Shown: piece by piece, positions 34,687-46,645 of the stretch | Position numbering within the stretch: position 1 is the stretch's first letter | How the letters are laid out: the number at the start of each line of letters is the position of its first letter | From: Selaginella moellendorffii | Taxonomy: Eukaryota > Streptophyta > Lycopodiopsida > Selaginellales > Selaginellaceae | DNA: 64,000 nt | Assembly (NCBI RefSeq): GCF_000143415.4 | Contig: NW_003314320.1 | Coordinates: forward strand, 1,202,796 to 1,266,795 | Direction: 5' to 3' | Translations under genes and position numbers: made by a program | Notes under the pieces: model-generated | The model's input: only the letters and a program-made list of their open reading frames with translations | Told to the model about the DNA's origin: nothing | Databases searched by the model: none

Positions 34687-37600
34687 GTGTTTACTTTCCA
34701 AGCTCGTTTTTATAACAAGAGGTCTCCTATTATTCTCTCCGTGTTGGTTGATACAGGTTCGAGTTTATCTTCTATTGCTCGACCTGTTGCCACACGTTGT
34801 CGTCTACACTTGCGTCATGTGGCAGAACCAGTTTTCATTCTTTATGGCAACGGCCGTACACATGCATGTGCACAGGATGAGGTGGACCTGGTTGTGCATG
34901 TGTGCGATCTCGAGCTTGAGTTGCAGTCGTTGCGGGTGGTGCTGAGTCAAGCTTTTGACCTCATTCTTGGTATGGATTGGTTGCAACGCAATCATGCCAA
35001 GTGTGACTTTGAGGCTTCTCCCCCTTGTCTCATACTTCCTTATGTTTCATCCATTCCTCTTACTTTCATACCCCTTCGTCCCTCTACTTCTACCTCTGCT
35101 TCCATTACTTTTGTTCCCCCACTCTTTCCTTCTGTGTTTCCATCTTGTTCTGCTTTTCCCTTTTCCGATCCCTCCGACGCTCTTTGTGTTGTAGCAGTTG
35201 ACCGGCTCATGAAGGAGTATTCTGATCTCTTTGAATTTGACCTATCGTCTGGGGCCAAGATTGCCACACGTCATCCGATTCCAACCGGGGATGCTCGTCC
35301 AATCAAGGTTCCTGTTCGTCGTCAGTCACCTAAGGAGATCAAGATTTTACGAGCAAACGTCAAGGAAATGCTGGAGAAGGGTGTTATTCGGAAGTCACGG
35401 AGTCCTTGGGCATGTGAACCTCATCTTGTGACGAAGTCTGATGGGAGTATTCGTTTCTGCATCGACTATCGTCTGTTAAACGAAGTGACGATCCCAGATG
35501 TGTATCCTCTTCCTCACACTGCTGATCTCTTGGATCGTCTGGGGCGAAGTCGTTGGTTCACCAAGCTAGATCTTGCTTCTGGGTATTGACAAGTATCGAT
35601 GGCCGAAGAAGATATTCCTAAGACTGCTTTTCGTACACCATTTGGTTTGTACGAGTTCTTGGTGATGCCGTTTGGTTTGAATAATGCTCCAGCAACTTTC
35701 TAGCGGATGATGGACGAGGTTCTTTGCGATATGTCGGAGGTGACTGCTGACTTCATTGATGATGTCTTGATCCACTCGGAGGGGACGTGGGAGGAGCACG
35801 TTCGTGATGTTTGTAAAGTGTTGGATCGGTTACGTGATGTTGGTTTAAAGCTGAAGCGGTCAAACTGTGTGTTTGGGTCAAGGACACAACCTATCTTGGG
35901 TACCGTATTTCTCATGAGGGTTTGCAAATTGATCCTAACAAACTTGTGGCTGTTCTAAAGTTCCCTACTCTGAAGTGTGTGAATGATGTGCAACGCTTTT
36001 TGGGTAAGGTGCAGTATCTCGGTCGTTTTGTGGATCATCTTTCCGATCGCACTACACCATTGCGAGCATTGCTGAAGTCATCAACATCATCTTTCATCTG
36101 GTCTCCGGATTGTGAGCAGGCGTTCGTGGATCTCAAAGAGCTATTGATGACTCCTCCAGTTTTGGCATATCCTGATTACACTCGACCTTTTATTTTGCGC
36201 GTGGATACTTCTGACATTGGTCTTGGAGGTGTGTTGATGCAAGAGAGCTCGAGTGTACCTGGTCAGCGCCATCCCATTGCATACATAAGCCGTACATTAC
36301 AACCAGCGGAGATGAACTACTCCACGACGGAGAAGGAGTGTTTAGCAGCAGTTTGGGGTTTCGAGAAACTTCATGCATATCTACATGGTTCTCGGACGTT
36401 ACTTGAAAGTGACCATGCTGCTGTTACTTCATTATTGAAGCGGAAGAACCTGGTTGGTCGTACGGCTCGATGGGCTTTGAAGCTTCAGATATATGATTTC
36501 AATGTTGTTCATCGCCCAGGGAGTTCTATGGCTGATGCTGATGCCCTTTCTCAGGCTCCTCTTCCTTCTCCACTCACTTCTCATGTTTCTGACGAACCTG
36601 TTATTCCAGCGTCTATGGATTTTCTAGATGAAGATTCTATGCCATCGGCGGTTGTTGTCCTTGATGTTCAGTGTCCACAGGGCGCAGAGCAAGATCTACC
36701 TTCTCTTGATGAGGTTCGCGAGGCTCAAAAGATTGAGCCGTGGATTCGAAGGCTTCGAGATGGGTTTGAGAATCCTGCATCACTTGCTGATGACTTGCCT
36801 TTCCGGCATTTACATTCTCAATATCGCCTTGAAGATGGCCTTCTTTATTTTGTGGTGACAGATCCTGATGATCATTTACAATTGGTGGTGCCTTCGGTGT
36901 TTATTCCGCGGTTTCTCCATGCCTACCATGATTCTCCTGTTTTAGGTGGGCATATAGGACACCATTGTGTCACCGAGAAGTTGCGCAGGTCTTTCTATTG
37001 GCCGGAGATGCGACGTGATATTATCCGGTATGTGCGTAGCTGCGTTTGGTGCCAAGCTCGTAATACTCCCCCTTGTGCTGCGGAAGGATGGTTGGAGTCA
37101 ATTGCAGTTTCCCGTCCGTTTGAGTTGGTAGCGTTTGATCTTATGGGACCTTTTCCACGATCGACTGCTGGCAATGAGTATGTTATTATTACTTCTGACT
37201 ACTTGACTCGTTGGGTGGAAGTTGGTGCTCTTGCTAGCGCCTTTGCAACTGCTGTTGGATACTTCCTCCTCAATCGAGTGGTGTTCCAGCATTCTTGTCC
37301 AGAGCGGATTCTTTCGGATAATGGTCCTGCATTTATGGCTGAGGTATTTCATGTTTTGACATCTCGGTTGGGGATACGCCACACTTTTACAAGTGCTTAT
37401 CATCCACAATCAGACGGTTTGGTGGAACGGCTCATTCGGACATTCAAAGGGATGATTGCGATGTATGTGAACTTTCAGCATTCGGATTGGGATGGTTATT
37501 TGCCATCTCTTCGGTATGCCTATGTCACAGGGGTACAGAGTTCTATTGGTGCTTCACCATATAAACTTCTATATGGTCATGATCCAATATTACCAACAGA

Positions 37601-37981
37601 GTTGGGTTTACCTTCACGATTGCCACGAGCTCCTGATGCTAGGTCATGGGATCAGTATTTGACAAGCATTCTTCCACTTGTCCGAGCAGAGTCTGCCGAA
37701 CACTTAAGCCGCGTACAAGTGGGACAACAACAGCGCTACAACTCCCATCATTGTCCACCTGCGGAGTATAAAGTGGATGATTTGGTGTTAGTCCGTTTTC
37801 CCCATCTTACGGTACGTGGTTTATCTAAGGGGCTCCTTGCGCAGTGGAAAGGACCGTATCGGGTGTTATGGCAAGTTGAACCGCAAGTTTATGAGGTTCA
37901 GCATGACGTTCAGCAGGCCGATCCTCTGGAGATTGTGCATGTGTAGCGGTTAAAACGCTTCATACAAAGGGATCAGGAGTA
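34687..37981 (+). pseudogene. pol: pol of the Ty3/gypsy element (protease, RT, RNase H, integrase)
   Basis: Aspartic protease at about 34,740 (LVDTGSSLSSI), RT ([40 protein letters not shown], and the FIDD variant of the YxDD box near 35755), RNase H (FILRVDTSDIGLGGVLMQ), HHCC zinc finger (HIGHH...CVWCQ) and integrase core (AFDLMGPFP, LSDNGPAFM, YHPQSDGLVERL). Broken by TGA 35587-35589, TAG 35701-35703, a single-base deletion near 35877, and TAG 37944-37946. The frame resumes briefly to 37981. No chromodomain is seen. Confidence 0.92.
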
Positions 37982-38092
37982 GTTAATACCGTCTACAGAT
38001 CCGCCGATGCCTCCTCCTGACGTTCCTCCAGATCCCGGCCCATCTACAAGAGAACCCTGATGGCATTTCATTATTCCAAGAGGAGGGGATGA

Positions 38093-38266
38093 TGTGAGGG
38101 CTAAGTGTACGGCTACGATGCCGTATACTAATATTAGCGTAGTGGATTTTGGTAGCCGTCGGATTGGTTTCAATCCGGACCACTCGCTCCTGTATATAAT
38201 CTAGGGTTTTTGGGCTAATTGATATGCACATTTCTGTATTCCCTTTCCATATTCTATACACTCACA
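38093..38266 (+). repeat. 3' LTR (174 bp)
   Basis: Same length and termini as the 5' LTR, with 8 substitutions, mostly transitions. The purine tract AAGAGGAGGGGATGA directly precedes it. Confidence 0.93.
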
Positions 38267-38636
38267 TAGTTAAATTTGGATGTGGATTCTATTCTTAAAG
38301 CCTATTCTGAGTTGTGTAGCTTAAGTCTTCATCTTCTCTTGATCAAAACCCTCTAACACCGCTGGCTGCCATTAAACCACCTAGGCTAACAAACAAACCA
38401 TCTCTAGGAGTATCCATTGGACATTTAAATTTTCCTCAATTGAATTACAATGCCTTTGGATCTTGTCTCCATGCCTGATTCATTCGTTTCTTTGGCTGCT
38501 TCATCTTCCACAACTTACCACAGTAATTTTCAGAATCACACTCAAGCACACCAGGAGAACTCTTCCAATATCTTCGAATTTAAATCTGCTAGAGCTTTCA
38601 TCGTCAACGTTTTCCTTCTCGTTATGCTTTTGAGCA
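38267..38636. other. Unassigned spacer right of the LTR element
   Basis: Contains one open stretch from 38450 (MPLDLVSMPDSFVSLAASSS) whose later part includes a hydrophobic run FIVNVFLLVMLLSSSF and then runs directly into the trypsin-fold duplicate. There is no recognisable family, so I do not call a gene. It may be unrelated DNA fused to the duplicate by a rearrangement. Confidence 0.35.
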
Positions 38637-39530
38637 GCAGCTTTTATGAGTGTAAGATTGCCAAGGCCGAAGAGTTTGTAGTGCACGTGGAGGCTAAAGA
38701 GCAACAAAGCTTCAAGACTTGCATGGCTACCTGGTTTGGACCTGCGTCTGGCTCCTAACAGCACGCAACTCGTGGAGTCTCCGATGGTTGATTCGTTATC
38801 CATTTGAGGGCATTGTAGTGGCGAGCTCAAAGATCGACCACAAGCTTTCACTGGGAGGTCCTGTTGTCAACCGTGCCGGCGAGATGATAGGGGTGATTAT
38901 TGCACACAGCCTACTGAAGAAAAACAGCGACTCGAGAGGAAAAGCGTGCGTTACCTGGTTTGGAACCAAGATGTGTTTCGGACTTGCAGGAGTTTCTAGA
39001 TGATGCACTGAAATGGAAGAAGCACTCGAGGTGATGCAAATTATGAGAGTTAAGTTCATTGGTACTTCTTTCTGGTTCCTATTTCTTTCTTGTCTTTTAG
39101 AGTGGAAAAATTGCTTGGAACTCAGGAGGTTGGTCGCGTGCATGGGAGCTGACTTCACTTCTCCCGCTCAGGAGTGGTATTCGCAGCATCCACTGACAGG
39201 TTCTTAAACATCTATTTGATTTTGTTGACACTAATGTATTTTTCGCTTGCAGAATTCATCGACAGAGCTTTGAGGCAGTTTAATGCTCCAGCGCCTAATC
39301 GTCCGACGTCCGCATGTCCGAGGAGAAAATCCAGAACTTCTACAAGGAGCAGGAAGCTGTCAGAAAGTTCTTCCATCGATGGAAAAACCCAATTTTCGCC
39401 TGTACATCTAAAAGACTCCTATTCTTTCGTTCACAATCGTGTGCTTCTTTCTCTCGGATGAGAGATCTGGAGGAATTTGGGAGTTCTTTCTCTAGTTTCT
39501 TCGTAGATCTTCTTCACAGATTTAAATTTG
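38637..39530 (+). pseudogene. Trypsin-fold protein, right copy, truncated
   Basis: Begins at the shared 'CTTTTATGAGTGTAAGATTGCC' (left copy 31857) and follows the left copy through KIDHKLSLGGPVVNRAGEMI (about 38820-38900), the TTGGTACTTCTTTCTGGTTC spacer, and the EFIDRALRQFNAP exon near 39255. The N-terminal half and the His-site motif are missing, and the frame is broken near 38755 and 39310. The Leu at the Ser position is shared with the left copy, so that substitution predates the duplication. Confidence 0.75.
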
Positions 39531-40269
39531 CATAAGCAAAGATCATGGTGAAAGCATAGATCGAGCGCCAGTTTTCTGTCGAGCAGGAGTGTGACCTCAT
39601 GGAAAACGAGCTCCGCATCTTCCTAGCATATCTGCAAAGTTGGACGATGGAATAATGCAGCCTTTTATTAAAACAGAATATCTAGATCTTGTTGTCAAGA
39701 CTGATTCTAATTGTCAAGATAAGCTCGAAAAAGCAATGCCTTTGTCTCATTTTTATTTTACTCCAGATGTTGTCTTTCATACAGGCCACCAAAATGCCCA
39801 TAGTCTCAACCGATGATTATTCCGCAAGATCCTCTAACTTGCTGTCTACTCTTGGTGTATGATCTCGCTCGCTTTCTCCTAATTTGCTGACAGACACGGT
39901 CTATACAAGAAGACTGTGGCTTTTCCTCTACGTCGATTTGCGATTCTAATCTTTGCTTGGACGTTTTACATACGAGTGCAACGTGCCAAATTAGCATTCA
40001 TAGGCGATGACTATGCATGGATTCCAATGGCCCCAGATGGGGACACGTCATGCCCACACATCGATGGACACATTCATACACAGGGAAGGAAAATTTTCCC
40101 GCGACTTTGGAGGTCGGCGGTTCGATTTATGATAATGGGTGTTTTCTTGCCAACGCCAAGCAACTCGCATCTTGGGCGGTATCTTTGGCTGGTTCACCGA
40201 TCAAGAAGAAGCGATGGCGCCCGCGCTCTCTTCTCTCTTCTCATCTACCGGCGTGTAGCCGATCAATCC
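39531..40269. other. Spacer before the PMT gene, partly duplicated
   Basis: Part of this (39990-40160) is the counterpart of 32610-32760 in the left unit. Short frames such as YAWIPMAPDGD are shared with the left copy and could be a lost small gene, but both copies are frame-disrupted and I recognise no family. Confidence 0.4.
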
Positions 40270-42448
40270 ATGGCCGCCTGGATTACTGGGATGCTGGCGA
40301 TCGCGGCATTCTTGCAGATTTCCAGCACCGCGCAGCTCAATCTCTCCAGCAACATCGAAATTCTGGGGTTTCTTGATGGCCAGGGCTCGGTCGCGATCGA
40401 GGGACTGATAGGGATTGGGAAGGAGGAGAGCGTTGCTGTGGCGGAGGTGGAGGAGGAGATTATCTCGTCGCGGCTGTCACAAAATTCTACTTCCGACAAT
40501 TCAAGGCTCAGGGACTTGAGGCGCTCGATTTCTTCCCAAGCCTGCAAGTCGATCCCAACGGATTCAATCCCTTGCCAGATCGAGAATGAGTCTAATTCCT
40601 CCAGCTGCGAGCGCCGGCGCATTGAAAATCCCTGTCTCGTTCCGCTGCCACGGGGATACACGCGCCCGGATGCCTGGCCTTCTTGCGTCCACAAGGTTCG
40701 CGCCGCTTGCGATTCCTTCCCTCCAAGCGAAGAGGAATTCTAGGGTTTGATCCTTTCGATTTGATGCCAGGCAAGGGCGGAGAACATCGGCAATGGCGAT
40801 CTTGCGCGGTCGACCGCCGCTGCGATCCAAATGCACGGCACCAAAATCTCGTTTCGATCTGCCGAACTGGACGCCGCCAGGAAATATGTCGATGAGCTCC
40901 TCCAGGTAGTAGTGGCATTCTTGAGATGTACAGAAGAATTCTTGCTTTCTACAGTCGCTACCAGGATTTGAGCCCCGGTTGGCCCTGAATCTAGAGGCCG
41001 GTGTGGGGAGCTTGAGCGTGGAGTTTGATAGACATGGAGTTTTGGCGCTTTCCATCGCATCGAAGAAATCGAGAGCCGATGCCATCCAGCTTGTTCTCGA
41101 GAGAGGCTTTCCCGGAATGGTCCAGAGTTTTGCCAGAGAAAGACTTCCATATCCAAGCGAGGCCTTTGATCTCATCCATTGTGGAAGCTGTAGTACGTCT
41201 TGGGCCAGGAAGAGTGAGTGAGCATTGGATGTCTAAGCAATTGACAAACTGGTTTCTTGCTTGCAGGAGCGTTGCATCTTTTCGAAGCTGATCGAATTTT
41301 GCGACGAGGTGGTCTTTTCGTTTGGAGCAATACATCAGGAAAAGAAAAACTATGGAACGGTTAGTCTTTTTCAGTTTTCTTTTTATCTTGATGGTCTTGA
41401 TTGATAGAAGCTTTCTCTGCATTTGGCAGATATGTTGAAAGCAGCAGTTTCGATGTGTTGGATCCTGGCTTCGAGAAAAAACAAAGTTGCTATTTGGCAA
41501 AAGCCCACGAACAATTCGTGTTATCAGCTACAAAACCACTCGGTGTTTTGTGATCCTGGAAGTCCACCTCCTGATGATGCTTGGTAAAATACTCGCGAAG
41601 GGTATGTGATAAGCTGTTGGACTCACACTCAGGTTTTATGCTTTTCGCTGTCAGGGGCATTCCATTGCAAGCTTGTATATCCGGTCCTTCAAAACTAGCA
41701 GCAACAAGTGAAAGACGCAGCTGGCCAACACGATTGCTAAATGCGATGCGCCTCAAGACCATCCTTTCTTACAACAGCTTGAAGTTGGCCACAGTGGAGG
41801 CGTATGAAGCTGACCTGAACTACTGGAAAATGCTGACGGATTTTTACTTGACATCTTTGGGTCCATCAAGGATTCGGGAGATTCGCAACGTTCTCGATAC
41901 AAACGCTGGATATGGCGGGTAAGAGAGAGGCTTCTTGCGTTTTGGAAGCTGATAAAGCTTGGAGATTGTTACGTAGGTTTGCTGCTGCATTGGCATCACG
42001 AAATCCTGCTCTGTCATGGTGGGTGCTCAACGTTTCTCCGGTGGACAATCCTCACAACCACCTCGCAAACATATTTGATCGAGGACTGCTGGGAGTTTAT
42101 CACGATTGGTGCAAAGCTCTGCCCATGTATCCACGCTCCTTCGACTTGGTGCATGCTTCTCGACTCTTCTCCGCCAAGCACAAGTAAGCCCCTTGTGATA
42201 GTTTTGATTTCCGTAGTTGCTAATCGCTGATCTGGTGCAGTTGCTCAATGGTTGTCATCCTTCTCGAGATCGATAGATTGCTAAGGCCTGGAGGTTTTGC
42301 GATATTTCGAGATGACATAGGGACGCTGCTAGAGGTGAGGAGTATTGCCAACGCTTTGCATTGGAAGACAACGATTCAGGACACTGATAGTGGACCTCAG
42401 GGCAAAGATAAAGTCATGCATTCCCAAAAGACTTCTTGGCAACCATAG
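40270..42448 (+). CDS. PMT-type putative methyltransferase (Methyltransf_29/DUF248)
   Basis: Golgi-type plant methyltransferase of the QUA2/PMT family, thought to act on wall polysaccharides. ATG 40270 opens a hydrophobic signal-anchor (MAAWITGMLAIAAFLQISST), a stem, then IPCQIENES...RRRIENPCLVPLPRGYTRPDAWP. With introns at about 40695-40770 and 40906-40958, the first half continues as KYVDELLQ, LVLERGFPGMVQSFARERLP, YPSEAFDLIHCGSC. The second half is conserved: NVLDTNAGYGGFAAALASRN, SWWVLNVSPVDN, HLANIFDRGLLGVYHDWCKA, SFDLVHASRLFS, and LLRPGGFAIFRDD, ending HSQKTSWQP at 42448. The usual SAM-binding LDVGCG of the first half reads LNLEAGVGS, so activity of that half is doubtful. Exon borders in the first half are inferred. 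The 5' end is duplicated at 32924 and the 3' end at 43333. Confidence 0.78.
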
Positions 42449-42679
42449 TGAGGCGAGAGAACTGTGTATTTTGTTTCCGAATTTAAGAGCACGTCTTCCA
42501 TTCAGTTTCAACGTTGATGCTTTCATAAGGTGATCGGTGGAACTCGTTCATGCTGAGAATATTCTTTATTTCTAGTCAGTTCAACTGTCTGTATTTGCCG
42601 TCGCCCACTTCACGCCCATTTCATTTGGTCAGTAAGATGCAATGCTCTGGAGATCGCCCGGGTGCAGCGCCATCAGAGA

Positions 42680-42790
42680 AAATATGTAGCTCCGATACCA
42701 TGTTGGAATGAGGAAGTGTGGACAATGTGTCTATTATGGATCCATTGTCCATGTTTCCTCATTCCTTCATGGTATCGTAGCTGCATATGT
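42680..42790. repeat. Head-to-head inverted copia-type LTR ends
   Basis: Arms of about 47 bp (42680-42726 and 42743-42790) are imperfect reverse complements around a 16-bp spacer. Each arm carries a near-perfect initiator-Met tRNA primer-binding word: TGGTATCGTAGC at 42770-42781 (plus) and TGGTATCGGAGC as the complement of 42689-42700. This looks like two LTR/PBS junctions in inverted orientation, with no coding sequence. Confidence 0.7.
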
Positions 42791-42799
42791 GCTTTGATT

Positions 42800-43332
42800 G
42801 GCTAGTTGTTTCCCACCTGGTCTAGTTATAATGCAAATGGAACGGTTCTAGTTCATGGAAAAGGATCTGTGGGACAAAGTTTCCAGAAGATAAGGGAGAA
42901 CAACACAGGGGAAGGATCTCCTTGTGAAAAGTAGCATCTGACATTTTGGAGGCGCCAACCACGGCGACGAGGTGTCTCCATACACAGTGAGGACCTACGG
43001 TGTACAAGACGATCTTGGTCTTCAGTGCTACACCAAGGGAATACATGCAGGAAATCGTGAGCAAGAAAGTGGATCCAAGTGGCAGGCTTCTATTCCGCAG
43101 AGGACATGGAGTGGATGCAGAGTCCAGCAAGCCGGGACAGGATTAAGGACTTGAGGACTGGACAAGGGCTTGAATAAGCTTGTGTGGCTGATGACACTCC
43201 CTACAATCCATCCCATGAGCGGGATCGTGGTGTCACCTTTCATGGGTGATCCTGGTGACTAGGAGCTGCAGGAACTTGCTAAGTGTCGGGATGTGGTTGA
43301 TGCTCTTCGCATCAGGACACTGATAACGTCGG
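42800..43332. other. Unassigned insertion between PMT and its duplicated 3' end
   Basis: Frames on the plus strand (for example PYTVRTYGVQDDLGLQCYTK near 42975) look protein-like but are interrupted by stops, and I do not recognise them. Because PMT 3' sequence occurs on both sides, this stretch was probably inserted into, or duplicated with, the PMT 3' flank. Confidence 0.35.
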
Positions 43333-43426
43333 GGCAAAGATAAAGTCATGCATACCTCTATAGTAAAGCGAGATCGTTTTGAAAGAATTGTGTATTTTGT
43401 TAACACGTCTTACAAGTGGCATGGTT
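43333..43426 (+). pseudogene. Second copy of the PMT 3' end
   Basis: Matches 42401-42510: GGGCAAAGATAAAGTCATGCAT, the AAGCGAGA block, 'ATTGTGTATTTTGTTAACACG'. It ends directly at the stop codon of VPS34 on the other strand. Confidence 0.75.
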
Positions 43427-46400
43427 TCATACTTTTCCATATCGCCAGTATTGTGCCCAGCGATGCATTGTATCCACCACTTGAGGAAAAAGAGCATTAA
43501 CACTCTCGTTTATCAGTAATTGGAAAAACTGGATAGCTTCCTCGTCGTCCAAAGATAATTGGAATTTTTCTTGCAACTACAAGCAAAACACGGCACGATT
43601 ACTGCTGCTGACATACAAGGAAAACTTACCTTCAAGATTGCAACTTCGGAATTTGACATTAAATAGAAGAGGTTCAGTATTAAGTTGCTGGACTTCCTCA
43701 GAATGTTGAATGCCTCACAGCAGTATAGCTTAAACTTCCCGTAGTATTCACTGTAAACGACATGGATAAATTGGTTTGAAAAAGGACAAATCCCGTTACC
43801 TGTTAATACCTCCCATGGCGTCGACCATTTCTTTACACAGCTTCATAGGTGGAGGGAAAGGCTTTGGATCCTTGCCAAGAATGAAGCCAAAATCTACATG
43901 AAATAATCGTCCATCGTCTCTGATCAGTAAGTTTTCCAAGTGCCTGTAGATGGAGAAGCTTCAAACCCGTTAACAAGCACTAACAAGAATGCTTGCCTGT
44001 CTCCCACACCCAAAATGTACGTTATAACACAATATCCAGCGCAGCTCTTCACAAAAGTTTCGAGACATGGTGCGCTGATCCCGAATTGACCCTCTGGATC
44101 GGGATGGCATTGTCGAAAGTAGTTGATAATAGACCTGTGACGGACCAAAATCTGCAACAATAATTAACGCCTGAAAAGAAGAAGAAGAAGAAAAAAAAAA
44201 CAACAAAAACAAAACAAAACATACCGTTTGCAAATTCTTTGATCCTGTCACGAACTCGAGCAATCCCTCGTCCTTGTTGGTAGCAAGAACCCTGTAAGGC
44301 GTGAGCTGCAGATCAAGGTTCTCCACTTTCAGAAGCTGGTCCATCAGAGTGATAAGTTGGATCACCTATAACGGAGTAAGTTACTTTCCTCGCAAAACAA
44401 CGAAAAAAGAAAAAGAAAAGCTCACCAGCTGATCTTGTTGGAGATCATCACCTTTTTTGAACATGACCTTGCAGCTTCCACCAGCCACAGTTCGAAAAGT
44501 TAATACTAGTGGACTACGTGAACTCGTGAACACTGATGATTCACGTGGTACGATCCCCGTGATTATAATTTTCGGATCCAAGGGGGAAGGCAGCTCCTCA
44601 AAGGAGGTCAAGTCGCTAAGCAGTTGACGAAGCTTCTCGTCCTTGTCAGCAACATCCTTGACAGCCGTGGTAATACTGCAGAGCTTAGAAACAAGCTCAG
44701 TTTGACGGTGAAGCTGGTCCAGCAGCGGCTTTCCACTATAATCCATAGGCTTCTCCTGAAACAGAATTTATAGCAGAAGGAAATCAATATAACATGCACA
44801 CACCTTCAACATCTGTGTCTCAAACAAGTCGTGCACGGAAAAAAATCTCTTCGTTTTGTTTGATGGCTCTGTCGCTTTGGCGAGTTCCTTCATCACATAC
44901 CAATGAAAAGAATTAGCCAGGTCTGGGATTTGCACCGCTGTAGGAAGGTTGTTTGTCAGACCAGCCAGACTTGGTAGCACAAGAATCGGCTTACCTTTCT
45001 GTACCAAAAAATAAGCAAGCGGGGACTTGTCACATCGTTCAAACTGAAGAGCTTGTACTAGCTGCAACCAGTAGCACTGCAGCTCCTCCGCCGTTGTTTT
45101 CTTCCTCAAAGCCTCAACTGCATATGCTCGTACCTGGAATGCACCTAACGTGGTAAGGATAAAAGAAACTGCTGTGGGACTAGTACCTCCTCACTCTCAA
45201 AATCAGCAGATAAGAGCTCCAGAGCATCTGGAATATCAACAGGTTCCCACTTATGCATCAATTCCGTCGCTTGCTTTGCTTCCTGCACGAATAAAGAAGT
45301 AATCAGGAGGAAAAACTCCAGAGTACACCACCTGTGCGTCATTCCAATCAACGCATCGAAGAAACTTTGTAAGCGCCTTTTTGTCGGTCGACAAGTAGAA
45401 ACGAAATTTCCACAGTAACATTTTGTCATCGCTAGTCAGCTTTTGCGTGGGAGGAGAATTACACACTTGCATGAGTACTCTGCAAAAACATAATGTCTGA
45501 AAGAAACACCAATGACGAACTGTAGCGCACCTCTTTTCTTTGGAGCTCGGTTTCAAGTCCGGGTCAATGACAAGTCTTGAAATACTTCGAGCCAGTTTGA
45601 AGTGCTTGACCTCACAGGGATTTTCACGACCAATCTCGGTATCCCATAGTGCACACAAAGTTCTAGAAGTCGGTGGCTGAGAAAGTAACGCTTCAGCTCG
45701 TTCCTGGAACAATTGTAAGTTACAAGGGAGAAAAGCGGAAACACGAGGTAAAACCTGGTACTCGACGGCGTGTCCGAATGACCACAACTTCACTGTCAAA
45801 AAAAAATGAGTGCTGCTCTTTTTCTGCTCTGCCATGATCTTGTCGATAGCTTTCAAAGCCGAGTTGTCCAGCCAGTCAATGTGTTCGATCTCTCCTCTTT
45901 CATACTTCGAAAGGAGCTTGTCAAGACGTTCCACTTCCCCTCTCTCACCTTCCGGCACCTGAGAATACTTCGTTTGGCCAGTAAGTGATCTAAGCACGTA
46001 AATACCTTGCCAGGCGTGGTGCTTACAGCGGAACCATCGGCAACACGCCCTCGCCAAAGCCTGAGCCTCTGCTTTCCAGTTTTAAGCTGTCCCTTACTGT
46101 TAAATAGCTTAAGAGTTGAACCACCTACGGCGATTTCTTGCAATGGGTTCGATACATCCCACACCTGTAAACAAATGCATGGTCACAAAAACGACACAAA
46201 GCGGAAAACACTACACTTAACAGTGAAAGCTAGCTGCGCATTCAAAGACAAATCTCTGTACTTTCCAGTAAGTGTGATCGCCTCGTTCCACTTATAAGGC
46301 TTTTCGATTGCCAATCTTCATGGGAATCAAAAAAATTAAAAAATTTACCACGTAGATTTAACCATACCCAGTTCTTGTGACGAGGCCAAAAGGCGATCCA

Positions 46401-46592
46401 TCAATGTAAAGCGCGCATTCCACATAGAGCGCAGGAGAGAGATCTTCTGCAGTGGAAGGAAAAGAGTATATAAATAATAAAATTTTCCCTTGTACCTTGA
46501 GAGCTTGGAGGCGAGCGCAAATCTCCCTGCAAGGACTCTACAAGAGCTGTTACCGGAAAATTGATATCCGAGGAGAGGAACACTTGATCCAT
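43427..46592 (-). CDS. VPS34: Class III phosphatidylinositol 3-kinase VPS34
   Basis: Makes PI3P for endosome/vacuole sorting and autophagy. Read from ATG 46592: [20 protein letters not shown], a C2 domain ([20 protein letters not shown]), the [20 protein letters not shown]-type linker, the helical PIK domain ([40 protein letters not shown]), then the kinase core: [51 protein letters not shown], and the catalytic/activation loops [20 protein letters not shown] with [14 protein letters not shown]. It ends [11 protein letters not shown] at TGA 43427. About 14 exons have no frame damage. The start lies 53 bp past the stop of the small gene upstream on the same strand. Matches Arabidopsis VPS34 throughout. 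Confidence 0.95.
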
Positions 46593-46611
46593 TCGTTCCC
46601 CTTCTGCTAAG

Positions 46612-46628
46612 AAGCCCTAAGCCCTAGG
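46612..46628 (-). promoter_or_regulatory. Two AGCCCTA words before VPS34
   Basis: AAGCCCTAAGCCCTAGG on the plus strand reads as two TAGGGCTT words in the VPS34 direction, 20-36 bp before its ATG and inside the 53-bp gap to the upstream gene. Confidence 0.45.
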
Positions 46629-46645
46629 TAATAATGGAGGGAAGT

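Larger units (their letters stand above)
33179..38266 (+). mobile_element. Ty3/gypsy LTR retrotransposon, complete but decayed
   Basis: 5.09-kb element with LTRs at both ends (174 bp each, TGTGAG...CTCACA termini), gag, protease, RT, RNase H and integrase in Ty3/gypsy order, no chromodomain, and a purine-rich tract (38077-38092) before the 3' LTR. The LTRs differ at 8 of 174 positions (4.6%), so the insertion is not recent. I found no matching target-site duplication (ATAAT on the left, TAGTT on the right). It sits between the two copies of the trypsin-fold/PMT unit. Coding is broken by several nonsense codons and one frameshift. Confidence 0.92.
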
